The position numbers were made by a program, and so were the translations under genes. Shown here in pieces: positions 42,961-51,940 of a DNA stretch of 64,000 nt. Within the stretch, counting starts at the first letter, position 1. Each line of letters opens with the position of its first letter. The notes beneath the pieces were generated by a model. That model was not told where the DNA came from. It did not search any database and saw nothing but the letters and a program-made list of their open reading frames with translations. The stretch lies in NCBI RefSeq assembly GCF_018687355.1, contig NZ_CP061288.1:1684144-1748143 (forward strand), written 5' to 3'. The DNA is from Polynucleobacter sp. VK25 (GTDB lineage Bacteria; Pseudomonadota; Gammaproteobacteria; Burkholderiales; Burkholderiaceae).

Positions 42961-43752
42961 ATGCCGAATTTCATTGGGAATCACCTAAATATTGTTAAAT
43001 ATGCGCCCTTCATATTTTTCATCTCCATCTTGATATTCTTATTGATAGGCTGGTCTTTTGGAAAATACCGTCTTCGCACCTCCAATCAGGTCATTGTTCG
43101 AGATTCCTTGGCATCCGCTATCTTTGGATTATCGGCACTGGTTCTTGGCTTTACATTCTCGGGGGCAAATGAGCATTTTGATCAACGCATTAGCCTCATG
43201 CGTGCCCAAGCCGATGCCATTACCCAAATTTACCAATCCAGCAAATACCTCGGTCCAAAAGATCAGATTGAGGTACGAAACTCTCTTAAAGAAATTCTGA
43301 CAGATCGTCTTGAGATATATAAAGAGATCAATACATTCGCTGACCTCAATGCAAATATTGCTCGCCTAGGCAGTAAATTAAATGGGTTTAATGAATTAAT
43401 GATGCTGAGTATTCCTCGCGCCCCAATTGGTAATAGAGAGTTAGCCGACAAGATCTTAAGACCTCAAACAGATCACCTCAATGAAGTTTTACGTGCTGGC
43501 ATGTTGAATGCTAGACATCATCCCCCACCCATTCTTGAGCGCTTCTTATTTTCCTTGCTATCGATTGGCGCTCTTTTAAGCGGTTATGCCATGGCGGTTA
43601 AAAAAGAAGAAGATTGGTTTTTAACCGCTCTTTACCTGGGTCTGATGGGATTTGCGCTTTATGTGATCTTCGCTCTAGAGTTCCCTAATCAGCTATTTCC
43701 CTACGAATCTTTTAATGCAGACTTACTGCGAACGCAAACGCTTCTTCAATAA
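42961..43752 (+). CDS. Uncharacterised four-helix membrane protein, DUF4239/bestrophin-like
   Basis: A 263-residue protein with two N-terminal membrane segments (about 15-35 and 50-70), a soluble helical middle, and two C-terminal membrane segments (about 195-215 and 222-245). The pattern DSLASAIFGLSALVLGFTFSGA, followed by a helix with QADAI and a pair of late helices, resembles DUF4239 bestrophin-like proteins, a family possibly related to anion channels; this is a tentative match. The ATG at 42961 follows GAGAG at good spacing; an upstream in-frame start would fall over the terminator hairpin. It is convergent with the next gene. Confidence 0.65.
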   Translation: MPNFIGNHLNIVKYAPFIFFISILIFLLIGWSFGKYRLRTSNQVIVRDSLASAIFGLSALVLGFTFSGANEHFDQRISLMRAQADAITQIYQSSKYLGPKDQIEVRNSLKEILTDRLEIYKEINTFADLNANIARLGSKLNGFNELMMLSIPRAPIGNRELADKILRPQTDHLNEVLRAGMLNARHHPPPILERFLFSLLSIGALLSGYAMAVKKEEDWFLTALYLGLMGFALYVIFALEFPNQLFPYESFNADLLRTQTLLQ

Positions 43753-43764
43753 ACTTTTAAAAGT

Positions 43765-44511
43765 CTATCTACGCTGGTAGCTATTGGATAAGTTGTCTTG
43801 CAGCACATAGGCAACACCGTTAGCTATCAAAGAGAGATCTTGATCGAGCACGCGGCTTCTATATGTCCAGCCAGCGGGTAGTTTCAATTGCTCGCTTAAT
43901 ACTGGTAGGTCTTTCATATTGAGCGAAGGATTCACAATTTGTGAATATGACTGCATTACATATACATCTCCCCCGGGAGAGGTAAGTTCGTAAACAGCAC
44001 TACCGGCTCTGTAAATAAAATTAGTGGTGCGATTGATTTCATTTGGGGTGTACTTCTTGCTACCCATAAATTGCTTAAGCAAACTCAACCGTACTGTGGC
44101 TCGCAAATTCATCTCAATGCCGCCAAAAGATTCCTTCACATCATTTATCGTGCTACCAGCAGCCTGAATTTCATCCATCGTCCAATAGCGTGGTCCATTT
44201 AATAGAACGAATGAGGCGTCAAAAGTCTTGGTAATAGATTCCTTGTCCAAGATCTTCCACTGTGACTCGGGACAAAGATTAAGGCCTTGAGTATTAAATA
44301 CCCTAACCTCCAGTTTGAGCCATTCACGCTTACCAACTAAAACCTCGCAATACCGCTGGTTACGCAGATTAGAGACGCTTTTTTGGAATACCGGCTGTGA
44401 GTCAGCTGATTGTGCAATTGAGACCCCTGAGACAAATAACGCACTCAATAAGATTGAATATATTGAGATGAATGAGATTGCTCGATTTTTACCAACCATT
44501 TGAATACCCAT
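43765..44511 (-). CDS. Uncharacterised exported protein
   Basis: A 248-residue protein not recognised as any named family. The N-terminus has a basic stretch then a hydrophobic core (SFISIYSILLSALFVSGVSIAQS) consistent with a Sec signal peptide cleaved near residue 35. The mature part contains two cysteines near RYCEVLVG and LNLCPESQW that could form a disulfide, and a central domain with FIYRAGSAVYELTSPGGDVYVMQSYS. Starts at 44511 or four codons later are equally plausible. It probably acts in the periplasm or outer membrane; no function is assigned. It is convergent with the DUF4239-like gene (12-bp gap) and divergent from the Bug-type receptor gene. Confidence 0.7.
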   Translation of the reverse strand: MGIQMVGKNRAISFISIYSILLSALFVSGVSIAQSADSQPVFQKSVSNLRNQRYCEVLVGKREWLKLEVRVFNTQGLNLCPESQWKILDKESITKTFDASFVLLNGPRYWTMDEIQAAGSTINDVKESFGGIEMNLRATVRLSLLKQFMGSKKYTPNEINRTTNFIYRAGSAVYELTSPGGDVYVMQSYSQIVNPSLNMKDLPVLSEQLKLPAGWTYRSRVLDQDLSLIANGVAYVLQDNLSNSYQRR

Positions 44512-44639
44512 TCTGGAGCTAAAGTTGGCTCAAGCTTACTCCTATATATGAAAAACGCCTATGGACGCTTTTCTCTTGCGCTAAGATATGCCATAGAAGC
44601 ATCGACAGAATGCTCCGTCAATTAATAGGTCGAGACAAT

Positions 44640-45617
44640 ATGCAATTTAAATCAGCGTTTATTAGTTTTTTCATTTCAATCTGCGCAATGTTTTGGGCAA
44701 CATCAGCCAGCTCGCAAAGCAGCTATCCTAACCGAACCATTCAAATCATTATGCCGCTTCAAGCAGGCAGTGGCGTTGACATCTTGATGCGCCCAATTGC
44801 CCAAAAAATGGGTGAAAGCCTGGGTCAAGCAATCACAATCGAAAATATTCCAGGAGGCGCGGGATTAATTGGTGCAGCTAAGGTTGCACAAAGCCCTGCT
44901 GATGGTTATGTCTTGGGTGCTTTTAATGACAGCATCCTAACGATGTTACCTAATCTATATAAAAAGATTGATTACGATCCGATTCAAAGTTTTACTCCAA
45001 TATCTGAAGTGGCGGCGATCACTTTTGTGCTGGTTGCCAACCCAACATTTCCTGGGAATACTGCAGCGGACCTCGTGCGCATTGCTAAAGAAAAGCCTGG
45101 CAAGATTGACTATGCCTCTGGGGGCAATGGTTCACCGCAACATATTGGCATGGAAATCTTCCGCCAATACACTGGCGCTCCAATCGTTCATATTCCTTAT
45201 CGTGGAGCTGCCGCCGCAGTCACTGACGTCATGGCTGGCCAAGTACCAGTGATGATCAGCGCTTTATCGGTTGTACTCCCCCATATTCGCGCTGGAAAGC
45301 TAAAGGTATTAGGGGTGGCGAGCAAAACACGGTCTCCGCTGCTACCCAATGCTCCAACAATTAATGAGAGTGTAAAAGGTTATGAATTCTCAACCTGGGG
45401 CGCCCTACTGGCGCCTAAGGGTACTCCACCAGTGATTATTGAAAAACTAAATGAGTCTTTAGCAGCTGCGCTAAAAGATCCAAAACTACGTGAGCAACTC
45501 ATCCAGCAAGGCTTTGAATTTGTCCCTCTTGGCCCAGATCATTTAAAAGAAATGATTGCGCAGGGATTGGTGAGGATGAAAAAAGTGATCAAGGATGGCG
45601 GCATACAGCCCGATTAA
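44640..45617 (+). CDS. Bug-family tripartite tricarboxylate transporter substrate-binding protein
   Basis: A periplasmic solute receptor of 325 residues with the ATG at 44640. The signal peptide spans about residues 1-26, and the mature protein opens SYPNRTIQIIMPLQAGSGVD. It has the Bug-family NIPGGAGLIGAAKVAQSPADGY and NGSPQHIGMEIFRQYTG ligand-binding segments. Substrates of this family are usually small carboxylates. No tctA or tctB membrane genes are near, so it is one of the many orphan Bug receptors of Burkholderiales. It ends before a strong bidirectional terminator shared with groEL. Confidence 0.9.
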   Translation: MQFKSAFISFFISICAMFWATSASSQSSYPNRTIQIIMPLQAGSGVDILMRPIAQKMGESLGQAITIENIPGGAGLIGAAKVAQSPADGYVLGAFNDSILTMLPNLYKKIDYDPIQSFTPISEVAAITFVLVANPTFPGNTAADLVRIAKEKPGKIDYASGGNGSPQHIGMEIFRQYTGAPIVHIPYRGAAAAVTDVMAGQVPVMISALSVVLPHIRAGKLKVLGVASKTRSPLLPNAPTINESVKGYEFSTWGALLAPKGTPPVIIEKLNESLAAALKDPKLREQLIQQGFEFVPLGPDHLKEMIAQGLVRMKKVIKDGGIQPD

Positions 45618-45636
45618 TTCGAGAAGAGGGTCCAAT

Positions 45637-45671
45637 AAAAAACGCCTGGTCTTTTGAACCAGGCGTTTTTG
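45637..45671 (+). terminator. Bidirectional rho-independent terminator between the Bug receptor gene and groEL
   Basis: A 12-bp perfect stem AAAACGCCTGGT / ACCAGGCGTTTT with a 7-base loop is flanked by an A-run on the left and a T-run on the right, serving both convergent transcripts. Confidence 0.93.
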
Positions 45672-45705
45672 TTTCTACAGCAAACTAGCTGGAGAGGTGA
45701 GGCTA

Positions 45706-47373
<1,668 letters not shown>

Positions 47374-47386
47374 TTAAATACCGAAA

Positions 47387-47677
47387 TTACTTCTGTACAA
47401 CAGCCATGATGTCGTCTTCACGCATCACGATGAGTTCTTCGCTGTCAACTTTTACTGTTTGACCTGCATATTTGCCAAACAACACGCGATCGCCAACTTT
47501 GACGTCAGGTGCGTTTAATTTGCCGCTGTCATCGCGCTTGCCTGGGCCTACTGCCAAAACTTCACCTTGATCAGGCTTTTCTGCAGCAGCGTCAGGAATG
47601 ATGATTCCGGAAGCAGTTTTTGATTCTTGATCTAAACGCTTGATGATTACGCGATCATGTAAGGGACGCAAATTCAT
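47387..47677 (-). CDS. groS: Co-chaperonin GroES
   Basis: The 96-residue lid of the GroEL cavity. It shows the family pattern [18 protein letters not shown], the mobile loop [14 protein letters not shown] and the C-terminal [17 protein letters not shown] good Shine-Dalgarno sequence (AGGAGAAG) precedes the ATG at 47677. It is the first gene of groES-groEL and has an estimated 5' leader of about 130 bases starting within CIRCE. Confidence 0.98.
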   Translation of the reverse strand: MNLRPLHDRVIIKRLDQESKTASGIIIPDAAAEKPDQGEVLAVGPGKRDDSGKLNAPDVKVGDRVLFGKYAGQTVKVDSEELIVMREDDIMAVVQK

Positions 47678-47786
47678 CTCTTCTCCTATGTTAGTAAGTG
47701 TTAACTATTTAAATAAACTATATAAATCAATGCTTTATAATCTCTTCACACGGAAGCTAAGGGTTATTTATCAAAAAATTACCGTT

Positions 47787-47813
47787 TTAGCACTCGCATG
47801 TAGGGAGTGCTGA
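47787..47813 (-). promoter_or_regulatory. CIRCE operator (HrcA-binding site) of groES-groEL
   Basis: TTAGCACTC (47787-47795), nine spacer bases, and GAGTGCTGA (47805-47813) match the CIRCE consensus TTAGCACTC-N9-GAGTGCTAA with one mismatch. It overlaps the -10 box of the groES promoter by one base and covers the expected transcription start, so HrcA bound here would block initiation. Confidence 0.96.
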
Positions 47814-47845
47814 TTATATAGGTCTCATTCCTGGGATTTCAAGGG
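47813..47845 (-). promoter_or_regulatory. groES promoter, sigma-70 type with possible overlapping sigma-32 -35 box
   Basis: On the minus strand TTGAAA (47837-47842) and TATAAT (47813-47818) are 18 bases apart, near consensus for sigma-70. The extended -35, CCCTTGAAA (47837-47845), also matches the sigma-32 -35 box; fourteen bases on, ACCTATAT is a poorer sigma-32 -10. Start is expected near 47806, inside CIRCE. Confidence 0.8.
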
Positions 47846-47860
47846 CAGATCACCATAAAT

Positions 47861-47889
47861 TCTCTAAGGATTTAGCACCTTTTTATAAT
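47861..47889 (+). promoter_or_regulatory. Candidate promoter of the BvgR/A/S-like operon
   Basis: A perfect -10 box TATAAT (47884-47889) lies on the plus strand; 17 bases upstream the -35 position reads TCTCTA, a poor match, so an activator or weak basal activity is likely. The predicted start is near 47896, giving a leader of about 98 bases. It is divergent from the groES promoter, with the two -35 regions less than 20 bp apart. Confidence 0.55.
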
Positions 47890-47895
47890 AGGGAC

Positions 47896-47993
47896 AGGCT
47901 GGTAGGTCGATTCCTACAGATAAATCAGCCCAAAGCCCTTACCGCTCCAATCCGTCCTGCCTAGACTGGATAGTCACCGATTGGAGAATGCTG
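47896..47993 (+). promoter_or_regulatory. Structured 5' leader covering the ribosome binding site of the EAL-like gene
   Basis: Two nested structures are visible. First, GGCTG (47897-47901) with CAGCC (47926-47930), enclosing GTAGG (47902-47906) with CCTAC (47913-47917). Second, CTCCAATC (47945-47952) with GATTGGAG (47979-47986), enclosing GACT-GGAT-AGTC (47964-47975). The right arm of the second stem contains GGAG, the Shine-Dalgarno sequence for the ATG at 47994, so folding would hide it. No known riboswitch core was recognised. With the CIRCE and promoter elements, this accounts for the whole gene-free stretch 47678-47993. Confidence 0.6.
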
Positions 47994-48836
47994 ATGAGCC
48001 CGAAATCCCGGCTGTACACGCTTGTAAAGGCATGGAAGAACAAACCCTTCCAAGAAGTACGAGACGCCTGTGGCGACCCCTGGCTTGGCCTTAGTGGCCA
48101 GGCCCTTGAAGAACACCAATCCTGGTCCAAGCGACAAGCGATTAGTCATGAACCCATCTTTAATTGCAAGGGAACAAAACTGACAGGATCTTTATTTAGA
48201 CCTTTATTGACTGCATCTGACATGCAACTTCTTCGCCTATTCATGGAGGGCCTAGACACAGTTGCCTATTGGTATCGCAGCGGACGCTTTATTTCCGGCA
48301 TCTTGCCAGTGCCAGCACATGCCTTAGCTTCAAGTGGCTATGTCGATGCGATGAGCGAACTCATTTTGAATTCACGTCTACCGGTTGGCTTGGTAAGTAT
48401 TGGCATGCAAACAATTCCTGAGTCAGACATTACCAATTCCTGTAAAGAAGGTTTACTACGCTTGCGACGACTGGGTGTCTTACTTCACTACCTATCATTT
48501 TCTGGAAGCGTTGCAGAGTTGCACTGGATCAAAGAGATGCAATTAGAAGGTGTGCATATTGATATGGCGCAGATTCGTGAACGTGAGCTGGCAGGCGATG
48601 TGCTGTCTCAATTGAGACAGTCACCTTATTCACCCACCCAAATTTATGCAAGCAATATTGGACTGGTCAAGGACTTGGAGAATGCCTCCACTTTAATTGC
48701 CGATCATTCTTATGGCGGCCTCATGATGTCGCCAGTAAGCCGCCATCAAATGCTTCAAATCAATGATAGCCGTATCGCTAAAGCCATTTTTTCGCTGCAC
48801 CCTCATCCACACCCAAACCAAAACGGAGACAAGTAA
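47994..48836 (+). CDS. Degenerate EAL-domain protein, BvgR-like
   Basis: A 280-residue soluble protein whose C-terminal two thirds align by eye with EAL cyclic-di-GMP phosphodiesterase domains but without the catalytic residues. LLRLRRLGVLLHYLSFSGS (154-172) stands where active enzymes have LxxLGVxxALDDFGTG, so both metal-binding Asp are lost. VHID (187-190) stands for VKID, and YASNIGL (218-224) for AEGVET, losing the Glu. It is followed by a BvgA-like regulator and BvgS-like kinase, and its length is close to Bordetella BvgR, an EAL protein encoded beside bvgAS. It is probably a binding or protein-interaction module, not an enzyme. ATG 47994 is preferred over 47988 because GGAG is then seven bases away. 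Its stop overlaps the next start by one base. Confidence 0.72.
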   Translation: MSPKSRLYTLVKAWKNKPFQEVRDACGDPWLGLSGQALEEHQSWSKRQAISHEPIFNCKGTKLTGSLFRPLLTASDMQLLRLFMEGLDTVAYWYRSGRFISGILPVPAHALASSGYVDAMSELILNSRLPVGLVSIGMQTIPESDITNSCKEGLLRLRRLGVLLHYLSFSGSVAELHWIKEMQLEGVHIDMAQIRERELAGDVLSQLRQSPYSPTQIYASNIGLVKDLENASTLIADHSYGGLMMSPVSRHQMLQINDSRIAKAIFSLHPHPHPNQNGDK

Positions 48837-49459
48837 TGAGAAAACGCGTGATGTTGGTAGATGACCATCCAGCAATGCTGATGGCTCTTAAAAGTATGTT
48901 GCAAGACCAGTTGTTGTTTGAAATTGCAGGACAAGCTCAGAACGGCGAGGAGTGCCTCAGGTCCATGAAAGAGGTTAATCCTAATATGGTGATTCTGGAT
49001 CTAGATATGCCCAAGACGGATGGCTTTGATGTCATCCGTCGTATCGGCTTAATGTATCCAGATGTTCGCATGTTAGTTCTCTCCAGCATGGATGAGGCAG
49101 TCTATGGCGGCAGAGTACGATCATTAGGCGGCCATGGCTTTGTCAATAAAACTGCTGGCGCGGATGTCATCCTGGCTGCCTGTGTTGCCATCTCCCAAGG
49201 TTACAACTTTTTCACTCACGGCAAAAATGGTAATAGCTCATTAAGTGATAACGATAAGCTCGCGTTAATTTCTGATCGTGAATTGCAGGTCATGAAATAT
49301 CTAGGCAAAGGTAATACCAATCAACAGATATCAGACATGCTGCATATCAGCAATAAAACGGTGGCTACTTATAAGACTAGGGTCTTTGACAAGTTGGGGA
49401 TTAACAATATTGCTGATCTCATCTTGTTCTGTCGTATGAATAACATTATCGAAAGCTAA
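48836..49459 (+). CDS. BvgA-like response regulator (NarL/LuxR family)
   Basis: A 207-residue transcription regulator. The receiver domain has the acidic pair Asp9-Asp10, the phosphoacceptor Asp55 in VILDLDMPKTDGFDV, and Lys105 in HGFVNKTAGAD. The LuxR-type helix-turn-helix follows from about 143: SDRELQVMKYLGKG, then HISNKTVATYKTRVFDKLG. The region is closely similar to the BvgA/EvgA branch (NKTVSTYKTRLLQKL in BvgA). TAATG coupling to the upstream EAL-like gene and a 6-bp gap to the kinase indicate one operon. Target genes are unknown. Confidence 0.92.
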   Translation: MRKRVMLVDDHPAMLMALKSMLQDQLLFEIAGQAQNGEECLRSMKEVNPNMVILDLDMPKTDGFDVIRRIGLMYPDVRMLVLSSMDEAVYGGRVRSLGGHGFVNKTAGADVILAACVAISQGYNFFTHGKNGNSSLSDNDKLALISDRELQVMKYLGKGNTNQQISDMLHISNKTVATYKTRVFDKLGINNIADLILFCRMNNIIES

Positions 49460-49465
49460 GCAAGT

Positions 49466-51892
49466 ATGCGTCGATCCATATACCGCATTGCTCTTACTCT
49501 TCTACTCAATGGAATGGTAGGTGGTACATATGCGAAAGCATTTAACCCAATCGAGCAAAAATGGATCGATGCCCATCCCGTAGTGCGTTTCAGTATTCAC
49601 GAAAAGTATGCTCCATATTTAGAAGTCAATGAAAGAGGTGAATCTGGAATATTTCATGGCGTATTAAGCAAGTTGGGTGAATTTACCAAGCAAGAATTTT
49701 TACCAAAGTGGCGCAAGAGCGATCAGGAAGGACTACATCAACTTGCCACCGGGGAAGTCGACTTCATTATTGATCCACCAACTCTAGATGATGAATATCT
49801 GAAGTTTGGATCTCTATCGGAGGCAATCTTTTGGGGTCACGACGCCATTCTGACAAAGCGCTCAAATAACGATAAGCCAATTGAACCGATCAATATTGCC
49901 TACTTCGATCGTGGCTTCGAAAATCCACCAATACCAAGCCATCCCCAAGCCAAGGTCTCTAGCTATACAGAAAAGTTGATTTTTGATCTCCTCAAGAATG
50001 ATATTCAAGCGCTTGTCTTACCGCATCGCCTAGCGCAGCAATTGATTCGGGGATTCAATGAAGATAAGCTACAGCTTGATGGGTTTTACAACAGGGAGCC
50101 ATTTGAATATCGTTGGCTGATTGCTCATCAAGATGAAGCTTTGCATGGTGTACTAGGGCACTTTCTAAATAAATTAGACCCAATTGCATCACGTCAACTT
50201 TTTAGCTTGAGCCCTTCGACACTTGAAGCAGTTTCTCCTGCTCGATCAAGCTCTATACCCTGGCTCTTTACTTTGGGAGCCCTACTACTGGGAGCCTATT
50301 CGCTTTGGCGCATGCATCAAACACAATCACTTCAGAAACAAGAGACAGACATTCTGATTGCTTCAAAAGAGCAGGCTGAAAAAGCGAATGAAGCCAAGTC
50401 TTCTTTCTTGGCAACTATGAGCCATGAGATCCGAACGCCCATGAATGCGATCTTGGGTGTACAAGAGTTATTGTTGAGCAGCCCCCTGCCTGCAAATGAA
50501 AAAGTGTTGCTTAAAAGTGCCCACTCATCAGCAGAATCTCTTTTAGGCATCTTGAATCAGGTTTTAGATCTCTCGAAAATAGAAGCAGGTAAGCTCACAC
50601 TTAATATTGAGCCCTGCAATCTCAATGCCTTGATTGATGACATCGACTCGGCATTCTCAACGGTTGCTCATAGACAGAATCTCAAACTTCATACTTCTAA
50701 AGATCCCCGTATTGCAGAAGTCTTATTACTAGATTCATTACGTCTACGACAAATACTGCAGAATCTGATTAGCAACGCTATTAAATTCACGGAATATGGC
50801 GAGATCTATTTTTCTATTAGTGTGCTGGCAGATGACCATGCGGGACAACTCATTGAATTCAGGGTCATTGATACCGGCGTTGGCATGGGATCAGACGAGA
50901 TTGCAATTGCACTTCAAGCCTTTGAGCAAATACCAGGCAATACCGAACAAGCCAACGGAACTGGCCTTGGTTTAACAATCACAAACCACCTAGTTACCTC
51001 CATGAATAGCCAGCTCTACTTTGAGAGCGCTCCCGGGTTTGGTAGCAACATTCATTTTTGTGTGGCATTCCCACGCACAAGCATTGCAGCAAGAAGAAGC
51101 TCTACGCTAGAACATCCGAATACCTTAAGAAAGCTAGTATCTAAGCAAGCCTTAGATATTGGGCGATCCTTACAAGCCCTAGTGGTAGAAGATCACCCAG
51201 CGAGCCGTCAAATTATTTCTCTCCAGCTTCAAGCCTTAGGTGTTGAAGCATCGGTTTGCGACAATGCTAATACTGCGCTAAAGCTCTTTAACCAGAAGCA
51301 CTTTGATCTTCTGCTAACAGATCAATCCATTCCTGGAATGCAGGGCTCGGAACTTGCTAGGCACTTACGAAACAACGGCCATCGGGATTTGATCATCATT
51401 GGCATTACTGCCGATATCTATGCTCTAGACTCAAGACAGCAATTCTTAGAGGCTGGTATGAATGGGGTTCTGATTAAGCCATTAAGTCTCATGACGTTAG
51501 AGAATGAACTCTCTCGATATTTCCAAATCAAGGAATCCACCGATTCAGCGGAGCCGATGAATCTCGAAGAGGAGTATTCATTCGATGCTTTTGAAAGCCT
51601 GCTTAGGCAAAGTCCAGAATACATTCTGGTGATCTTGGACGAAATTAAAAAGGTTCACGATGAAGCTCTTGTGGCCATCAAAGACAATATGTGTAATGAA
51701 GAAGACTTTAATAGCCTGGTCCACAAGGTTAAAGGTGGTGCACAACTTTTGAGTGCCCATTCATTTGTGCAGGCATGCGAGGCTTTAGAGCAAGAGGGCA
51801 ATCTGAACGGCCGAATATGCGCCTTTACTCAATTGCTTAAGGATCAAAATCAAATAATTCTTAGGTATCAATTGCGATATTCACATCTTTAG
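49466..51892 (+). CDS. BvgS-like hybrid sensor histidine kinase
   Basis: An 808-residue inner-membrane phosphorelay kinase. Order: signal peptide (about 1-24); one periplasmic Venus-flytrap (SBP_bac_3-like) domain (about 26-255) starting [19 protein letters not shown]; a membrane segment (264-283); a short coiled coil; HisKA with [10 protein letters not shown] (His320); HATPase with N box (Asn437), DTGVGM (470-474) and NGTGLGL (497-502); receiver with Glu575/Asp576, Asp619 and Lys671; and HPt with HKVKGGA (His753). All four phosphotransfer residues are present, so the BvgS-type relay His-Asp-His-Asp to the adjacent regulator is intact. Unlike Bordetella BvgS there is one flytrap rather than two, and no PAS domain. 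The ligand is unknown. Confidence 0.92.
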   Translation: MRRSIYRIALTLLLNGMVGGTYAKAFNPIEQKWIDAHPVVRFSIHEKYAPYLEVNERGESGIFHGVLSKLGEFTKQEFLPKWRKSDQEGLHQLATGEVDFIIDPPTLDDEYLKFGSLSEAIFWGHDAILTKRSNNDKPIEPINIAYFDRGFENPPIPSHPQAKVSSYTEKLIFDLLKNDIQALVLPHRLAQQLIRGFNEDKLQLDGFYNREPFEYRWLIAHQDEALHGVLGHFLNKLDPIASRQLFSLSPSTLEAVSPARSSSIPWLFTLGALLLGAYSLWRMHQTQSLQKQETDILIASKEQAEKANEAKSSFLATMSHEIRTPMNAILGVQELLLSSPLPANEKVLLKSAHSSAESLLGILNQVLDLSKIEAGKLTLNIEPCNLNALIDDIDSAFSTVAHRQNLKLHTSKDPRIAEVLLLDSLRLRQILQNLISNAIKFTEYGEIYFSISVLADDHAGQLIEFRVIDTGVGMGSDEIAIALQAFEQIPGNTEQANGTGLGLTITNHLVTSMNSQLYFESAPGFGSNIHFCVAFPRTSIAARRSSTLEHPNTLRKLVSKQALDIGRSLQALVVEDHPASRQIISLQLQALGVEASVCDNANTALKLFNQKHFDLLLTDQSIPGMQGSELARHLRNNGHRDLIIIGITADIYALDSRQQFLEAGMNGVLIKPLSLMTLENELSRYFQIKESTDSAEPMNLEEEYSFDAFESLLRQSPEYILVILDEIKKVHDEALVAIKDNMCNEEDFNSLVHKVKGGAQLLSAHSFVQACEALEQEGNLNGRICAFTQLLKDQNQIILRYQLRYSHL

Positions 51893-51909
51893 CCCTAGGT
51901 GTAGTACAT

Positions 51910-51930
51910 CCCGCATTAATGTGGGTTTAT
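51910..51930 (+). terminator. Weak candidate terminator after the BvgS-like gene
   Basis: CCCGCA-TTAA-TGTGGG (one G-T pair) followed by TTTAT lies 18 bases after the kinase stop. The T-run is short and dacB starts 11 bases later, so read-through into dacB is likely. Confidence 0.4.
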
Positions 51931-51940
51931 CCTATGGGGA

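Noticed and set aside
38000..43000. Possible prophage or integrative element carrying the surface genes
   Set aside because: No integrase, transposase, phage structural gene, tRNA or flanking direct repeat could be seen; composition alone does not support a mobile element.
47896..47993. The leader considered as a cyclic-di-GMP, TPP or preQ1 riboswitch
   Set aside because: None of the conserved core sequences of these classes could be found; it is kept only as an unclassified structured leader.
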